Source: Cyanobacteria bacterium SZAS LIN-3 (lineage in GTDB: Bacteria; Cyanobacteriota; Vampirovibrionia; Obscuribacterales; Obscuribacteraceae). Taken from it: a stretch of DNA of 33,452 bases. The DNA lies in assembly GCA_018266215.1 (NCBI GenBank), contig JAFEAV010000073.1, positions 1 through 33,452 of the forward strand, written 5' to 3'. Every line of letters starts with the position of its first letter. The stretch's first letter is position 1. Below are positions 9,163 through 16,054 of the stretch, in pieces. The notes under the pieces were generated by a model. The model worked only from the letters and a program-made list of their open reading frames with translations. It was not told the origin of the DNA and did not search any database. Made by a program: the position numbers and the translations under genes.

Positions 9163-9742
9163 AGTAAACACCATTTTCGCGATTGAGCAGGCGGGCACCG
9201 ATAAGCTCTCGCCGCAGGGTTGTGAAATCGGAGTGATGCTTGCCGATAATAGTGTTCACTTGTTTTTCTGCGTAGCGCTTACCAGGCTCGAAGTGCCCGG
9301 CCAACCAGTGCAGAATAACAACACGTTTTTTGCGACTGGCGGGAATCTCCTTGAGAGTTTCCCCAACAAGAAAATCGCGCAGCACTTTGCGGTCCCAGGC
9401 ATCGGCGGAGACAACACTACCGATACTGGCCATCGCCTCCGGTGCCAGAAGTTGCTTCGATAAATTATGCAAGGCCTGGATATTGAGCTTATAAAAGTGC
9501 GTGTTCCCCTCGCTGCGCATGCTCACAAGAGAAATTTCCTTCAGCTTAGCCAGATGATGGGAAACCGTAGGCGCCCGTAATCCAAGCAGTCCGGCCAGAG
9601 CGTCAACGCTTTGCTCCCCGGAGGAAAGCGCACCGACTATCTTCAAGCGACTCTCATCCGAGAGGGCCTTGAAAAAGGTAAGCATTTCGTTTAATTCCGA
9701 GCTGGACATACAAAGCACCCGCTGAACGGTCAACTTCGACAC
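9149..9742 (-). CDS. ArsR-type winged-helix transcriptional regulator with C-terminal DUF2087
   Basis: The product is 197 aa from GTG 9742. An ATG at 9709 (MSSSELNEMLTFFKAL...) is a reasonable alternative start and neither has a strong RBS. Residues about 20-95 form an ArsR-family winged helix (FFKALSDESRLKIVGALSSG, then recognition helix APTVSHHLAKLKEI). Residues about 120-197 match DUF2087, with IPASRKKR, then YAEKQVNTII, HHSDFTTLRREL and a final GVYWRPI. It lacks the CxC metal site of classical ArsR proteins in the recognition region, so the ligand is unknown. A strong promoter inside an inverted repeat lies just upstream, which suggests autoregulation. It converges on the giant gene and is divergent from the kinase gene. 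Confidence 0.93.
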   Translation of the reverse strand: MSKLTVQRVLCMSSSELNEMLTFFKALSDESRLKIVGALSSGEQSVDALAGLLGLRAPTVSHHLAKLKEISLVSMRSEGNTHFYKLNIQALHNLSKQLLAPEAMASIGSVVSADAWDRKVLRDFLVGETLKEIPASRKKRVVILHWLAGHFEPGKRYAEKQVNTIIGKHHSDFTTLRRELIGARLLNRENGVYWRPI

Positions 9743-9753
9743 TCATCTAATTA

Positions 9754-9800
9754 GACAGGCATCTATTTAGATATATATCAAAATAGATATCGCCTGTCAA
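9754..9800 (-). promoter_or_regulatory. Sigma70-type promoter embedded in an inverted-repeat operator
   Basis: On the minus strand TTGACA (9800-9795) is a perfect -35 box. It is followed after exactly 17 bases by TATATA (9777-9772), placing the start of transcription near 9765, just ahead of the regulator gene. The same stretch is an inverted repeat: GACAGGC plus ATCTATTT (9754-9768) against AAATAGAT (9781-9788) and GCCTGTC (9792-9798). A further near-palindrome ATCTAATTAGA lies at 9744-9754. Winged-helix repressors of this class bind such AT-rich dyads over their own promoters, so autorepression is likely. Confidence 0.75.
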
Positions 9801-9937
9801 TATCGCCGAGATAGTGGCCAGCCCAGAGTAATCTTGTAAAATTAATCTGGCCGTTTATCAATGGGTCACTTATTCAGCCCTTGCAGCCGCTAGAATCGAA
9901 AGGCTAAAGTCAGAACTAGGCCTGAAGGCGCGCCACC

Positions 9938-11485
9938 GTGGATGACTATTTAAAGGAAGAAAGCCGGATCGAAATCAAGGACTCCCCCGAGTCCGGTAAC
10001 GTGCACGTCCCGGCGCCCACAGGGCTGCCTCCTCAATACGAAATAATTGAGGAAATTGGACACGGTGGTATGGGAACCGTCTACAAAGCCCGGCACAGTC
10101 AACTGGGAACCTATGTTGCCGTCAAAGTAATCAATACGGATTTACTTGAGGGCAAAAATGAAACCAAGGAAAACGCACAGAAGCGTTTCGTCAACGAGTC
10201 AAAAGCAGTAAGCCAACTGCAACAAGAAAATGTCATCGCTCTCAAAGATTACGGGGTGACCGCTGAAGGCTCCCCATTTATGATCATGGAGTACGCCGAG
10301 GGCAAGACTCTTGACACCATGGTCAAGGGTGGGCCGATGGAATACAAATCGGTCTTGAGCATCATGCGTGGAGTCTGCGACGGCCTTGAACACGCACACG
10401 CCATCGGCCTGGTGCATCGCGACATCAAACCGAGCAACATCATTGTCACCAGAAGTGCAGCCGGTAGAGAAATCCCCAAATTGCTCGACTTCGGCATCGC
10501 CAGGATAACAGGTGAAGACGGCAAGACCCAGGGTCTAACGAGCACCGGAGAAGTCTTCGGCAGTCCCTACTGCATCGCACCGGAGCAGAGTCTCTCCAGC
10601 AAAGTCGACCGTCGCGCGGATATTTATTCGCTGGGCTGTGTGCTCTTTGAGTGCATCACAGGCAAGCCACCGTATGCCGGTGACACTGCCATGCACACTA
10701 TAATGATGCATCTCAACTCACCAATACCCAGTGCTTCGGCTGTCCTCGGCAAGACACTGCCGCCGGACCTTGAGTTTATAATCAACCGCTGCCTGCAAAA
10801 AGATCCGAACAAGCGCTACCAGAATGCAGCTGCCCTAAAAGCCGACATTGACTTACTGCTGGCCGGCAAACACCTGAAACGCACCGCCCTTGGTGGTGCC
10901 GCAAGCAGCAAACACATAAAAGCTTTTGTGATAATGGGTGCTGCAGCCGTAGCTATTAGCACAGCCGGACTGATGGCACTATTTCTTTTGCAAAGCAATC
11001 CGCCTGCGCCAAACCAGACAACTCCTGCGTCGGGAAATCTCGAGCGTGACGCCTATGGTGTCGATGTAGGAGAGGCATACTCCGCATTTATACGCGGCGA
11101 CTATAACCATTGCATTATCTTACAGAAGGGCGCCATCGGAGTGTATGACGACAGGCTGGAAGCAATCAGCAAAGAAATCGCAAAGGGTGCCAGCGGCAGC
11201 ACTTTGAGAGATTTGAACAACGAAGCAACCAAACTGCAATGCTGGAAAGCAGACAATCTCAAACACATTGGTGATTGCTATCGACTGCTGTCACGGAACA
11301 ATGAAGCGCTGAGCTACTATAACAAAGGACTTGAGATTTATAGACGCTGGGCATTTACGGGCTATAAGAGCAATGATCTGGGTGAATGCTATCGTTATGC
11401 TATCGAAATCTTGCAAAAGCTGAGCCGGACGGATGACGCTAAACTCTTGCAGCAGGAGTACGAGCGCTACCTGCATGCGCGCTAA
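9938..11485 (+). CDS. Membrane-anchored eukaryotic-type Ser/Thr protein kinase
   Basis: The product is 515 aa from a GTG start; a GAAGG stretch about 10 bases upstream is a modest RBS. The kinase domain covers residues about 34-310. The glycine loop GHGGMGTVYKA starts at 41, the ATP-anchoring lysine is K63 (VAVKV), and a candidate helix-C glutamate is E86. The catalytic loop HRDIKPSN is at 160-167, DFG at 184-186 and APEQ at 214-217. All catalytic residues are present, so it should be active. Residues about 329-352 are one transmembrane helix. The remaining 160 residues are helical and TPR-like (for example CYRLLSRNNEALSYYNKGLE), probably extracytoplasmic. This resembles PknB-like receptor kinases with a repeat sensor. 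The secreted Sel1-repeat gene starts 44 bases downstream on the same strand. Substrates cannot be told from sequence. Confidence 0.95.
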   Translation: MDDYLKEESRIEIKDSPESGNVHVPAPTGLPPQYEIIEEIGHGGMGTVYKARHSQLGTYVAVKVINTDLLEGKNETKENAQKRFVNESKAVSQLQQENVIALKDYGVTAEGSPFMIMEYAEGKTLDTMVKGGPMEYKSVLSIMRGVCDGLEHAHAIGLVHRDIKPSNIIVTRSAAGREIPKLLDFGIARITGEDGKTQGLTSTGEVFGSPYCIAPEQSLSSKVDRRADIYSLGCVLFECITGKPPYAGDTAMHTIMMHLNSPIPSASAVLGKTLPPDLEFIINRCLQKDPNKRYQNAAALKADIDLLLAGKHLKRTALGGAASSKHIKAFVIMGAAAVAISTAGLMALFLLQSNPPAPNQTTPASGNLERDAYGVDVGEAYSAFIRGDYNHCIILQKGAIGVYDDRLEAISKEIAKGASGSTLRDLNNEATKLQCWKADNLKHIGDCYRLLSRNNEALSYYNKGLEIYRRWAFTGYKSNDLGECYRYAIEILQKLSRTDDAKLLQQEYERYLHAR

Positions 11486-11529
11486 GGGCGCTAAACCGTT
11501 TTACCCTCTCCACAAAAGGAGTAACAGTC

Positions 11530-12636
11530 GTGCAGATCCGAAACATGCTCGTGGCACTTTGCCTCCTATCACTCTCTCTCAATCACAGCGCGCTAGGCGC
11601 AGACGATGAAGCCGCCGTTCTTGAGCAGGCGCGAGTGGCGATGATGAGTGGCGACCTGACGAAATCTCGTCAACTCCTGTTGCCGTATGTAGGCGAGGGC
11701 AAGGCAGCCGCTCAAAACTTATTTGGAGACCTGTGTGCTCTCTCAGGAGATGCGACAGAGGCAGCGTCATGGTACAGAAAGGCTGCCGAACAGGGAAATG
11801 CAAAAGCACAGAATAATTTGGGAATGGCTTACGTAAAAGGGGAAGGCGTAACGCAGAGCGAAACCGAAGCAGTCACATGGCTAAGTAAGGCTGCGGAACA
11901 GGGGCACATGAAGGCCCAAAACAATTTATCGGTTATGTATTCGGCGGGGCGCGGTGTAAAAAAGGACGATGCGGAGTCGGCAAAATGGTGCAGGAAAGCA
12001 GCTGAGCAGGGCGACCCAGCAGCTCAGATAAATCTCGGCCTCAAGTACAGGGACGGGCGAGGCGTAGAGAAGAATGATAAAGAGGCTCTGAAATGGTTTT
12101 TAGCATCTGCACAACAGGGCTCGGTGGCGGCACAGTATCAAGTGGGAGAAATGTATGAGGGCGACGATATGGCAGAGGCATTAACGTGGTATCAACGTGC
12201 CGCCGCTCACGGATATCACCCGGCACAAGACAAGTTGGTATCATTACTGCCGACCGACAAGCAAATTGAACAAGGCGTGCTCGTGCTCTCGCCAGGACAG
12301 ACGGCCTCTTTCGAGTTTGACGTTGTAGAAGGCAGGATTGAGCACCTGCGCCGCATGACACAGCCCGTAACACCAAACTCAAGTGCGGAGAAATCAGTAC
12401 AGTCGATTGACATTTCCATGGAACTTGATGGTCAAAGGAAAATGACTTTGCTAAAAATCAAAAATAACTACAAAAACGATTTATCCTACATCTGCTCAAT
12501 GAATGTCCACGGAAAAAAGGACTACCAATCGACTAATGTGATACCAATCAGGGCTGGAATATGGGCACTTGAATCATGGCCATATGAGATAGATCACCTG
12601 ATGATTCGAAATTTGCACATCGACCGGACGCCCTAA
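11530..12636 (+). CDS. Secreted Sel1-repeat protein
   Basis: The product is 368 aa from GTG 11530, preceded by AAGGAG at 11516-11521. Residues 1-23 are a signal peptide ending ALGA. Residues about 57-237 contain four to five Sel1-like repeats of about 36 residues, with the pattern A-x-x-WYRKAAEQG-x-x-x-AQNNLG followed by Y-x-x-G-x-GV (for example 79-103, 115-144 and 152-180). These are alpha-alpha hairpin scaffolds for protein binding. The C-terminal 130 residues are not repetitive, look beta-rich and are unassigned. It follows the Ser/Thr kinase by 44 bases and may share its transcript, which would suit an envelope partner or target. Its stop codon overlaps the stop of the convergent metalloprotease gene by four bases. 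Confidence 0.92.
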   Translation: MQIRNMLVALCLLSLSLNHSALGADDEAAVLEQARVAMMSGDLTKSRQLLLPYVGEGKAAAQNLFGDLCALSGDATEAASWYRKAAEQGNAKAQNNLGMAYVKGEGVTQSETEAVTWLSKAAEQGHMKAQNNLSVMYSAGRGVKKDDAESAKWCRKAAEQGDPAAQINLGLKYRDGRGVEKNDKEALKWFLASAQQGSVAAQYQVGEMYEGDDMAEALTWYQRAAAHGYHPAQDKLVSLLPTDKQIEQGVLVLSPGQTASFEFDVVEGRIEHLRRMTQPVTPNSSAEKSVQSIDISMELDGQRKMTLLKIKNNYKNDLSYICSMNVHGKKDYQSTNVIPIRAGIWALESWPYEIDHLMIRNLHIDRTP

Positions 12637-14009
12637 TGCTCAAAAAGCATATTCACTTCGGTCGTATCATGGGATGAATTAGGTGGGGGCGGATAAGGCT
12701 CAGCCGCCGTACAAGCTTTCAGCACAGAAGCATCAAACGTCTCGTCACCACTGGATTGTCGGATCACGAGGTGCGCGATGCGACCATCCTTTGCGATTCC
12801 GACTATAACTTCAGTTTTGCCACTGCCTTCCACATGCCATGCTTCCCGCGCTTTTTGAGTGACCAGAATAATCCACGGCTCCAGGCTTGGATCGCTAACT
12901 TTAGGTGCCGCGCTCTTGTCACGATCAAGGTCTTTCATCATCTCGTCTGACGATGGTGCTTCGCTAATTTGCAGCCAGTCTGATTGATTGGGATCGGGCT
13001 CAACGTACGGAATCACCCAGCCATCAGAGCGAAACTTTAGCGCAATCGGAGTTCGCGACCACTTATTTTCGCGTAGCTTTGCCGGCGGCGAGGGAAGCGG
13101 TAAAGCGGACAAGAGAGACGCCATGACTGCTTGATCAAAGGCATCGTTGGTCGAGCCTTCAAAGATTCTATAATTGAAAATATTTCCAGTGGAATCGACA
13201 AAACAGCGCACATTGCATTCAAGCCACGGACCTTTGGAAAAAGGAGAAAAGTGTTTCAGTAATTTAGAAACCACTGACCTTGTATATGTATCGTATTCGT
13301 CTCGAGATAAAGCGATGTGGCCGAACGGATAATTCGGGTCCGTATGCGGTTTCCGAGCCAGCTGCAAAATCGAATCCGGCGGCTTAAAGTCGTAAAGCAT
13401 ATGCATAGTTTTGATGTCTCTTACTGTAAGATCAGTCTGCACAGACAAATATGGATACATTACATCGTGAGGATCCAGACTGTGGTTCACCAGCCCCAGA
13501 GCATGACCAATTTCGTGCAGGCATACCGCACGCATCTTCTCATCGGTGAGCGGTGTTATTTTGCAGCTGGTCTTAAGCGATATGATGGCAGAATCCATGT
13601 GGTACGCACTGGTTTGATAGCTTGTCAGTCCTGCCACTGAAGGGGCTTCCTTTGGTATGTTGTCAACGAATTGACAGGTAATATCAGCGGGCCCCTCGGT
13701 AACATAGCTAAACTTGATTTTTGACCCGGAGTAAGATTCCCACTCCGCAAAGGCCTCTCGCAAAATCTCCTCGAAGCGCGGCTTAAAATCGGGCACACCG
13801 GTGCCTGATTTGATCAACACCTTGACGGCCATGTCACGATCGAACCACCTATAGGGATGACCCTTTGTGACTTGTTGGAAGTAATTGTCTTGTGGAGCAG
13901 GAAGAGTACGGGTCCTGGTGGAAGGACTGATTGTCTGGGCGAAGCCTGCCTGGGCGCTCACTGAATGACCGACCAGAAGGATCAAAAGACTAATACCTGA
14001 AAACTTCAA
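12633..14009 (-). CDS. Secreted matrixin-like zinc metalloprotease with two TonB-C-like regions
   Basis: The product is 458 aa from a TTG start overlapping the stop of the upstream WG-repeat gene (TTGA), so translation is probably coupled. The signal peptide is residues 1-24. The zincin domain is residues about 50-207, with zinc motif HEIGHALGLVNH at 165-176 and a Met-turn DVMYP at 182-186. The third ligand histidine is one residue later than in canonical HExxHxxGxxH matrixins, a spacing that I recall from related bacterial matrixin-like proteins. Two later regions resemble the TonB C-terminal fold. One is about 240-328 (ECNVRCFVDSTGNIFNYRIF ... FDQAVMASL). The second, about 375-457, is better (GKTEVIVGIAKDGRIAHLVI, then FDASVLKACTAAEPYPPPP). 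The domain order protease to TonB-C x2 is unusual. Role inferred: envelope proteolysis, perhaps docked to outer-membrane or periplasmic partners. Confidence 0.92.
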   Translation of the reverse strand: MKFSGISLLILLVGHSVSAQAGFAQTISPSTRTRTLPAPQDNYFQQVTKGHPYRWFDRDMAVKVLIKSGTGVPDFKPRFEEILREAFAEWESYSGSKIKFSYVTEGPADITCQFVDNIPKEAPSVAGLTSYQTSAYHMDSAIISLKTSCKITPLTDEKMRAVCLHEIGHALGLVNHSLDPHDVMYPYLSVQTDLTVRDIKTMHMLYDFKPPDSILQLARKPHTDPNYPFGHIALSRDEYDTYTRSVVSKLLKHFSPFSKGPWLECNVRCFVDSTGNIFNYRIFEGSTNDAFDQAVMASLLSALPLPSPPAKLRENKWSRTPIALKFRSDGWVIPYVEPDPNQSDWLQISEAPSSDEMMKDLDRDKSAAPKVSDPSLEPWIILVTQKAREAWHVEGSGKTEVIVGIAKDGRIAHLVIRQSSGDETFDASVLKACTAAEPYPPPPNSSHDTTEVNMLFEH

Positions 14010-15397
14010 AGTGCTTTCTGCTCGTCGCGCCGCTCATAATGGCCATTTCGAATTACCATGTCATCGGTATAGAAATCCTGACTCTTCGTCAGTTCTTGTG
14101 CCCGATCACTCATAACACTCCTCAATTTCCAACCACTGATCTTATCGTCGGTGCACCGGAAGAAATAAACCTGCAAAGAGTCTGCACAGAGAGCACTTCC
14201 AACCATGCTATATTCCAGCCACCCGGGACCGGCGGAGTCTGGTTCGCCCAGAAGTGCGAATAATCGGGTCCGGGACATACCAATGAGTCGCTCCTGTTCC
14301 AGGAGTTTTTCGAACTCGCCGGGACGATCAAGATTCATTTTCCAGTCGTCAGGCTCAAATTTCTTAGATTCAAATACAGCCAGCCACATGTCGGGACTGA
14401 TACGATTAGTTTTCCTATAGGGAGACTGCGTAGACAGCGGCATCATATGGACGGAAGCACTCGAGGCAAGGCTCGATGTTTCAATATAGATGGGCTTTAC
14501 GACAAAATTACCCGAAGTGTCAATCACACCATAGCGAACAACGCCGTCGGATTTGGTGGCAAGGCCCACAACAGCTTTACCAGAAACAAAAGACTGACAG
14601 CTAGCAAATTTCTTACCACCCAAAAGCTCACCATTTTTGTTGATAAATCCGAAATATTTGGGTTTGAAAGCCGAATCTGGAAAACCTACAACAGCATACC
14701 CATCAGAGAAACAATCAGCGCAGTAAAGTGGGGGCAACTGCAGATGACTTCCATCCGGGCGAAAGAACCGACAGAGCCGAGTCACGCACCCGGGTTGGCC
14801 GTCGTAATGCGCCACGGTAGACTCACCGAGAATCACGCCTTCATGAAAGCTTCTGCCAGAAAACTCAAAATCACGCTTAGAAATTGAAGCAAGAACCTTG
14901 CCGTTTCCGTCAATAAAAACAGTAGCGCGCCTCTCAGAATCCTCAGCAGTAAAACACCCCTCGCTGTAGGTCAACATTTTGTCGTAGATCGGTGGCACTA
15001 TTGAGCGTCCATCAATGTCACAAATCCCTTCCTTCGTGCCGTTGGAAATGACGAGCATTAATTCCGAGCGCTTTTGAACCGGATTTTGCCGGCCGGTCAA
15101 AGAATCATGTAACTGACATGCCTGTGGCAAGGGTATCGGAAACGGCTTGCCGCTGGAGTCAAGCAGTTGAGCACCGCCCACGCGCGGGAACCGAGTGCTT
15201 CCGTGTTCAAACTCGGTCGCAAAGTATAGACCGTCGCCCAGGTAATTAAGACACTGATACTTAGGCTCAATAATCCAGCGCCCGGACTCAGTCACAACAC
15301 CGTATTTCTGAACAGCGCCAACGGGAGAGCAGTACAGACCGCAGAGCAATAAAAGCCCAACCAGGGCAGTAGCACGAATACCAAACAATCTATTCAA
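14006..15397 (-). CDS. Secreted WG-repeat protein with BamE/SmpA-like C-terminal segment
   Basis: The product is 463 aa from TTG 15397; the RBS GGGAG lies about ten bases upstream. A signal peptide spans residues 1-28. WG-type beta-repeats appear at about 31-50 (KYGVVTESGRWIIEPKYQCL), 123-142 (GICDIDGRSIVPPIYDKM), 249-262 and 288-305 (YGVIDTSGNFVVKPIYI). Residues about 370-425 (GMSRTRLFALLGEPDSAGPG) resemble the SmpA/OmlA (BamE) motif, where a turn before 'LGEPD' is typical. WG repeats are thought to bind proteins. It overlaps the start of the metalloprotease gene by four bases, so the pair forms one coupled operon and may act as a secreted complex. An A10 tract (T10 on the plus strand) sits directly ahead of its RBS. 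Confidence 0.92.
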   Translation of the reverse strand: MNRLFGIRATALVGLLLLCGLYCSPVGAVQKYGVVTESGRWIIEPKYQCLNYLGDGLYFATEFEHGSTRFPRVGGAQLLDSSGKPFPIPLPQACQLHDSLTGRQNPVQKRSELMLVISNGTKEGICDIDGRSIVPPIYDKMLTYSEGCFTAEDSERRATVFIDGNGKVLASISKRDFEFSGRSFHEGVILGESTVAHYDGQPGCVTRLCRFFRPDGSHLQLPPLYCADCFSDGYAVVGFPDSAFKPKYFGFINKNGELLGGKKFASCQSFVSGKAVVGLATKSDGVVRYGVIDTSGNFVVKPIYIETSSLASSASVHMMPLSTQSPYRKTNRISPDMWLAVFESKKFEPDDWKMNLDRPGEFEKLLEQERLIGMSRTRLFALLGEPDSAGPGWLEYSMVGSALCADSLQVYFFRCTDDKISGWKLRSVMSDRAQELTKSQDFYTDDMVIRNGHYERRDEQKAL

Positions 15398-15412
15398 GAC
15401 CGGCGAGCTCCC

Positions 15413-15422
15413 TTTTTTTTTT
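15413..15422. repeat. T10/A10 homopolymer beside the WG-repeat gene RBS
   Basis: Ten consecutive T on the plus strand give ten A in the minus-strand leader, immediately before the GGGAG ribosome-binding site of the gene starting at 15397. Homopolymers of this length can slip in replication and change promoter or leader spacing. It is otherwise unremarkable. Confidence 0.8.
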
Positions 15423-15425
15423 ATG

Positions 15426-15463
15426 TTACCCGGACGACACTTACCCGGCCAAGATCTGGGTAG
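15426..15463. promoter_or_regulatory. Three evenly spaced TTACCCGG-type sites between divergent genes
   Basis: TTACCCGG occurs at 15426-15433 and again at 15441-15448, and an inverted near-copy CTGGGTAG occurs at 15456-15463. All three are offset by exactly 15 bases. They lie between the divergent starts at 15397 (-) and 15494 (+), so they are well placed to be an operator controlling both. A TACCCG-C-CGGGTA palindrome with the same core lies at 17536-17548. Confidence 0.45.
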
Positions 15464-15493
15464 AAGATTAATACATCAATCGAGGTCAGCCAA

Positions 15494-15715
15494 GTGATCA
15501 AGTATTCGATAGTCGCGTTGTCGACTCTTTTGGTAACCTGCGTCTCACCAGCCATGGCCAGTACATGCGTTGGGGCTAATCCATGCCACGCCTGTCACAC
15601 CTGCGAATACTGCAAGCGCTGCGCCAAGATGGGCGGCACATGCGGCGTTTGCAAAGACGGGAAGGGAAAACACAGTCACAAAAGGCTTCAGGTAGCTGTA
15701 AACCTGCAGAAATGA
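15494..15715 (+). CDS. Small secreted cysteine-rich protein
   Basis: The product is 73 aa from GTG 15494, with GAGG (15482-15485) upstream. A signal peptide covers residues 1-22 (cleavage after AMA). The mature peptide of about 50 residues has eight cysteines: one after the cleavage site, then PCHACHTCEYCKRC, then TCGVCK. It ends in a basic, His/Lys-rich tail. Three overlapping CxxC pairs suggest metal binding (zinc, copper or Fe-S) or several disulfides, acting outside the cytoplasm. Its stop codon overlaps the ATG of the next gene (ATGATGA), so the two are translationally coupled. The precise family is not recognised. Confidence 0.85.
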   Translation: MIKYSIVALSTLLVTCVSPAMASTCVGANPCHACHTCEYCKRCAKMGGTCGVCKDGKGKHSHKRLQVAVNLQK

Positions 15716-15987
15716 TGAAAAGAAGACTTTACCCAATCATTAAGCATGCCGCTCGGTTCTCGCTTGCCAGCTTGGTGCTATCCGTAATTTGCTTAATTGC
15801 GCTTAGTGGAGGGTCAATAGCCATCGGCCAAGATCCAATAAGTTCGCCCTACAAATTTCTCCGCTTTCTTTACAGCTACGGCTGGGAAGGTGTTAAGGTG
15901 CCGATATCTCTCTTCGCCATATTTTCGACAGGTTGTACGATAGAAGCCTGGCTCAGAGAGCGCAGCAGGGCAACCACGCAACTATGA
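15712..15987 (+). CDS. Small two-helix membrane protein, paralogue of 25203-25544
   Basis: The product is 91 aa from ATG 15712, or 90 aa from the adjacent ATG at 15715. The start is fixed by the ATGA overlap with the Cys-rich gene. The N-terminus MKRRLYPIIKHAARFS matches the N-terminus of the protein at 25203 (MKRYLYPVVKHVARFA) at 11 of 16 positions. Two hydrophobic segments at about 15-40 and 58-75 should span the membrane, and the C-terminus is basic (EAWLRERSRATTQL). Function is unknown. Coupling to a secreted Cys-rich peptide suggests the pair acts at the membrane, for example in metal or redox handling, which is inference only. Confidence 0.82.
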   Translation: MMKRRLYPIIKHAARFSLASLVLSVICLIALSGGSIAIGQDPISSPYKFLRFLYSYGWEGVKVPISLFAIFSTGCTIEAWLRERSRATTQL

Positions 15988-16054
15988 AAAACAAAGTCGC
16001 TTACTGTCTGTGCATGGTCTGATTGCAAGCAGTATATGTGATTAATCCGCTGGT

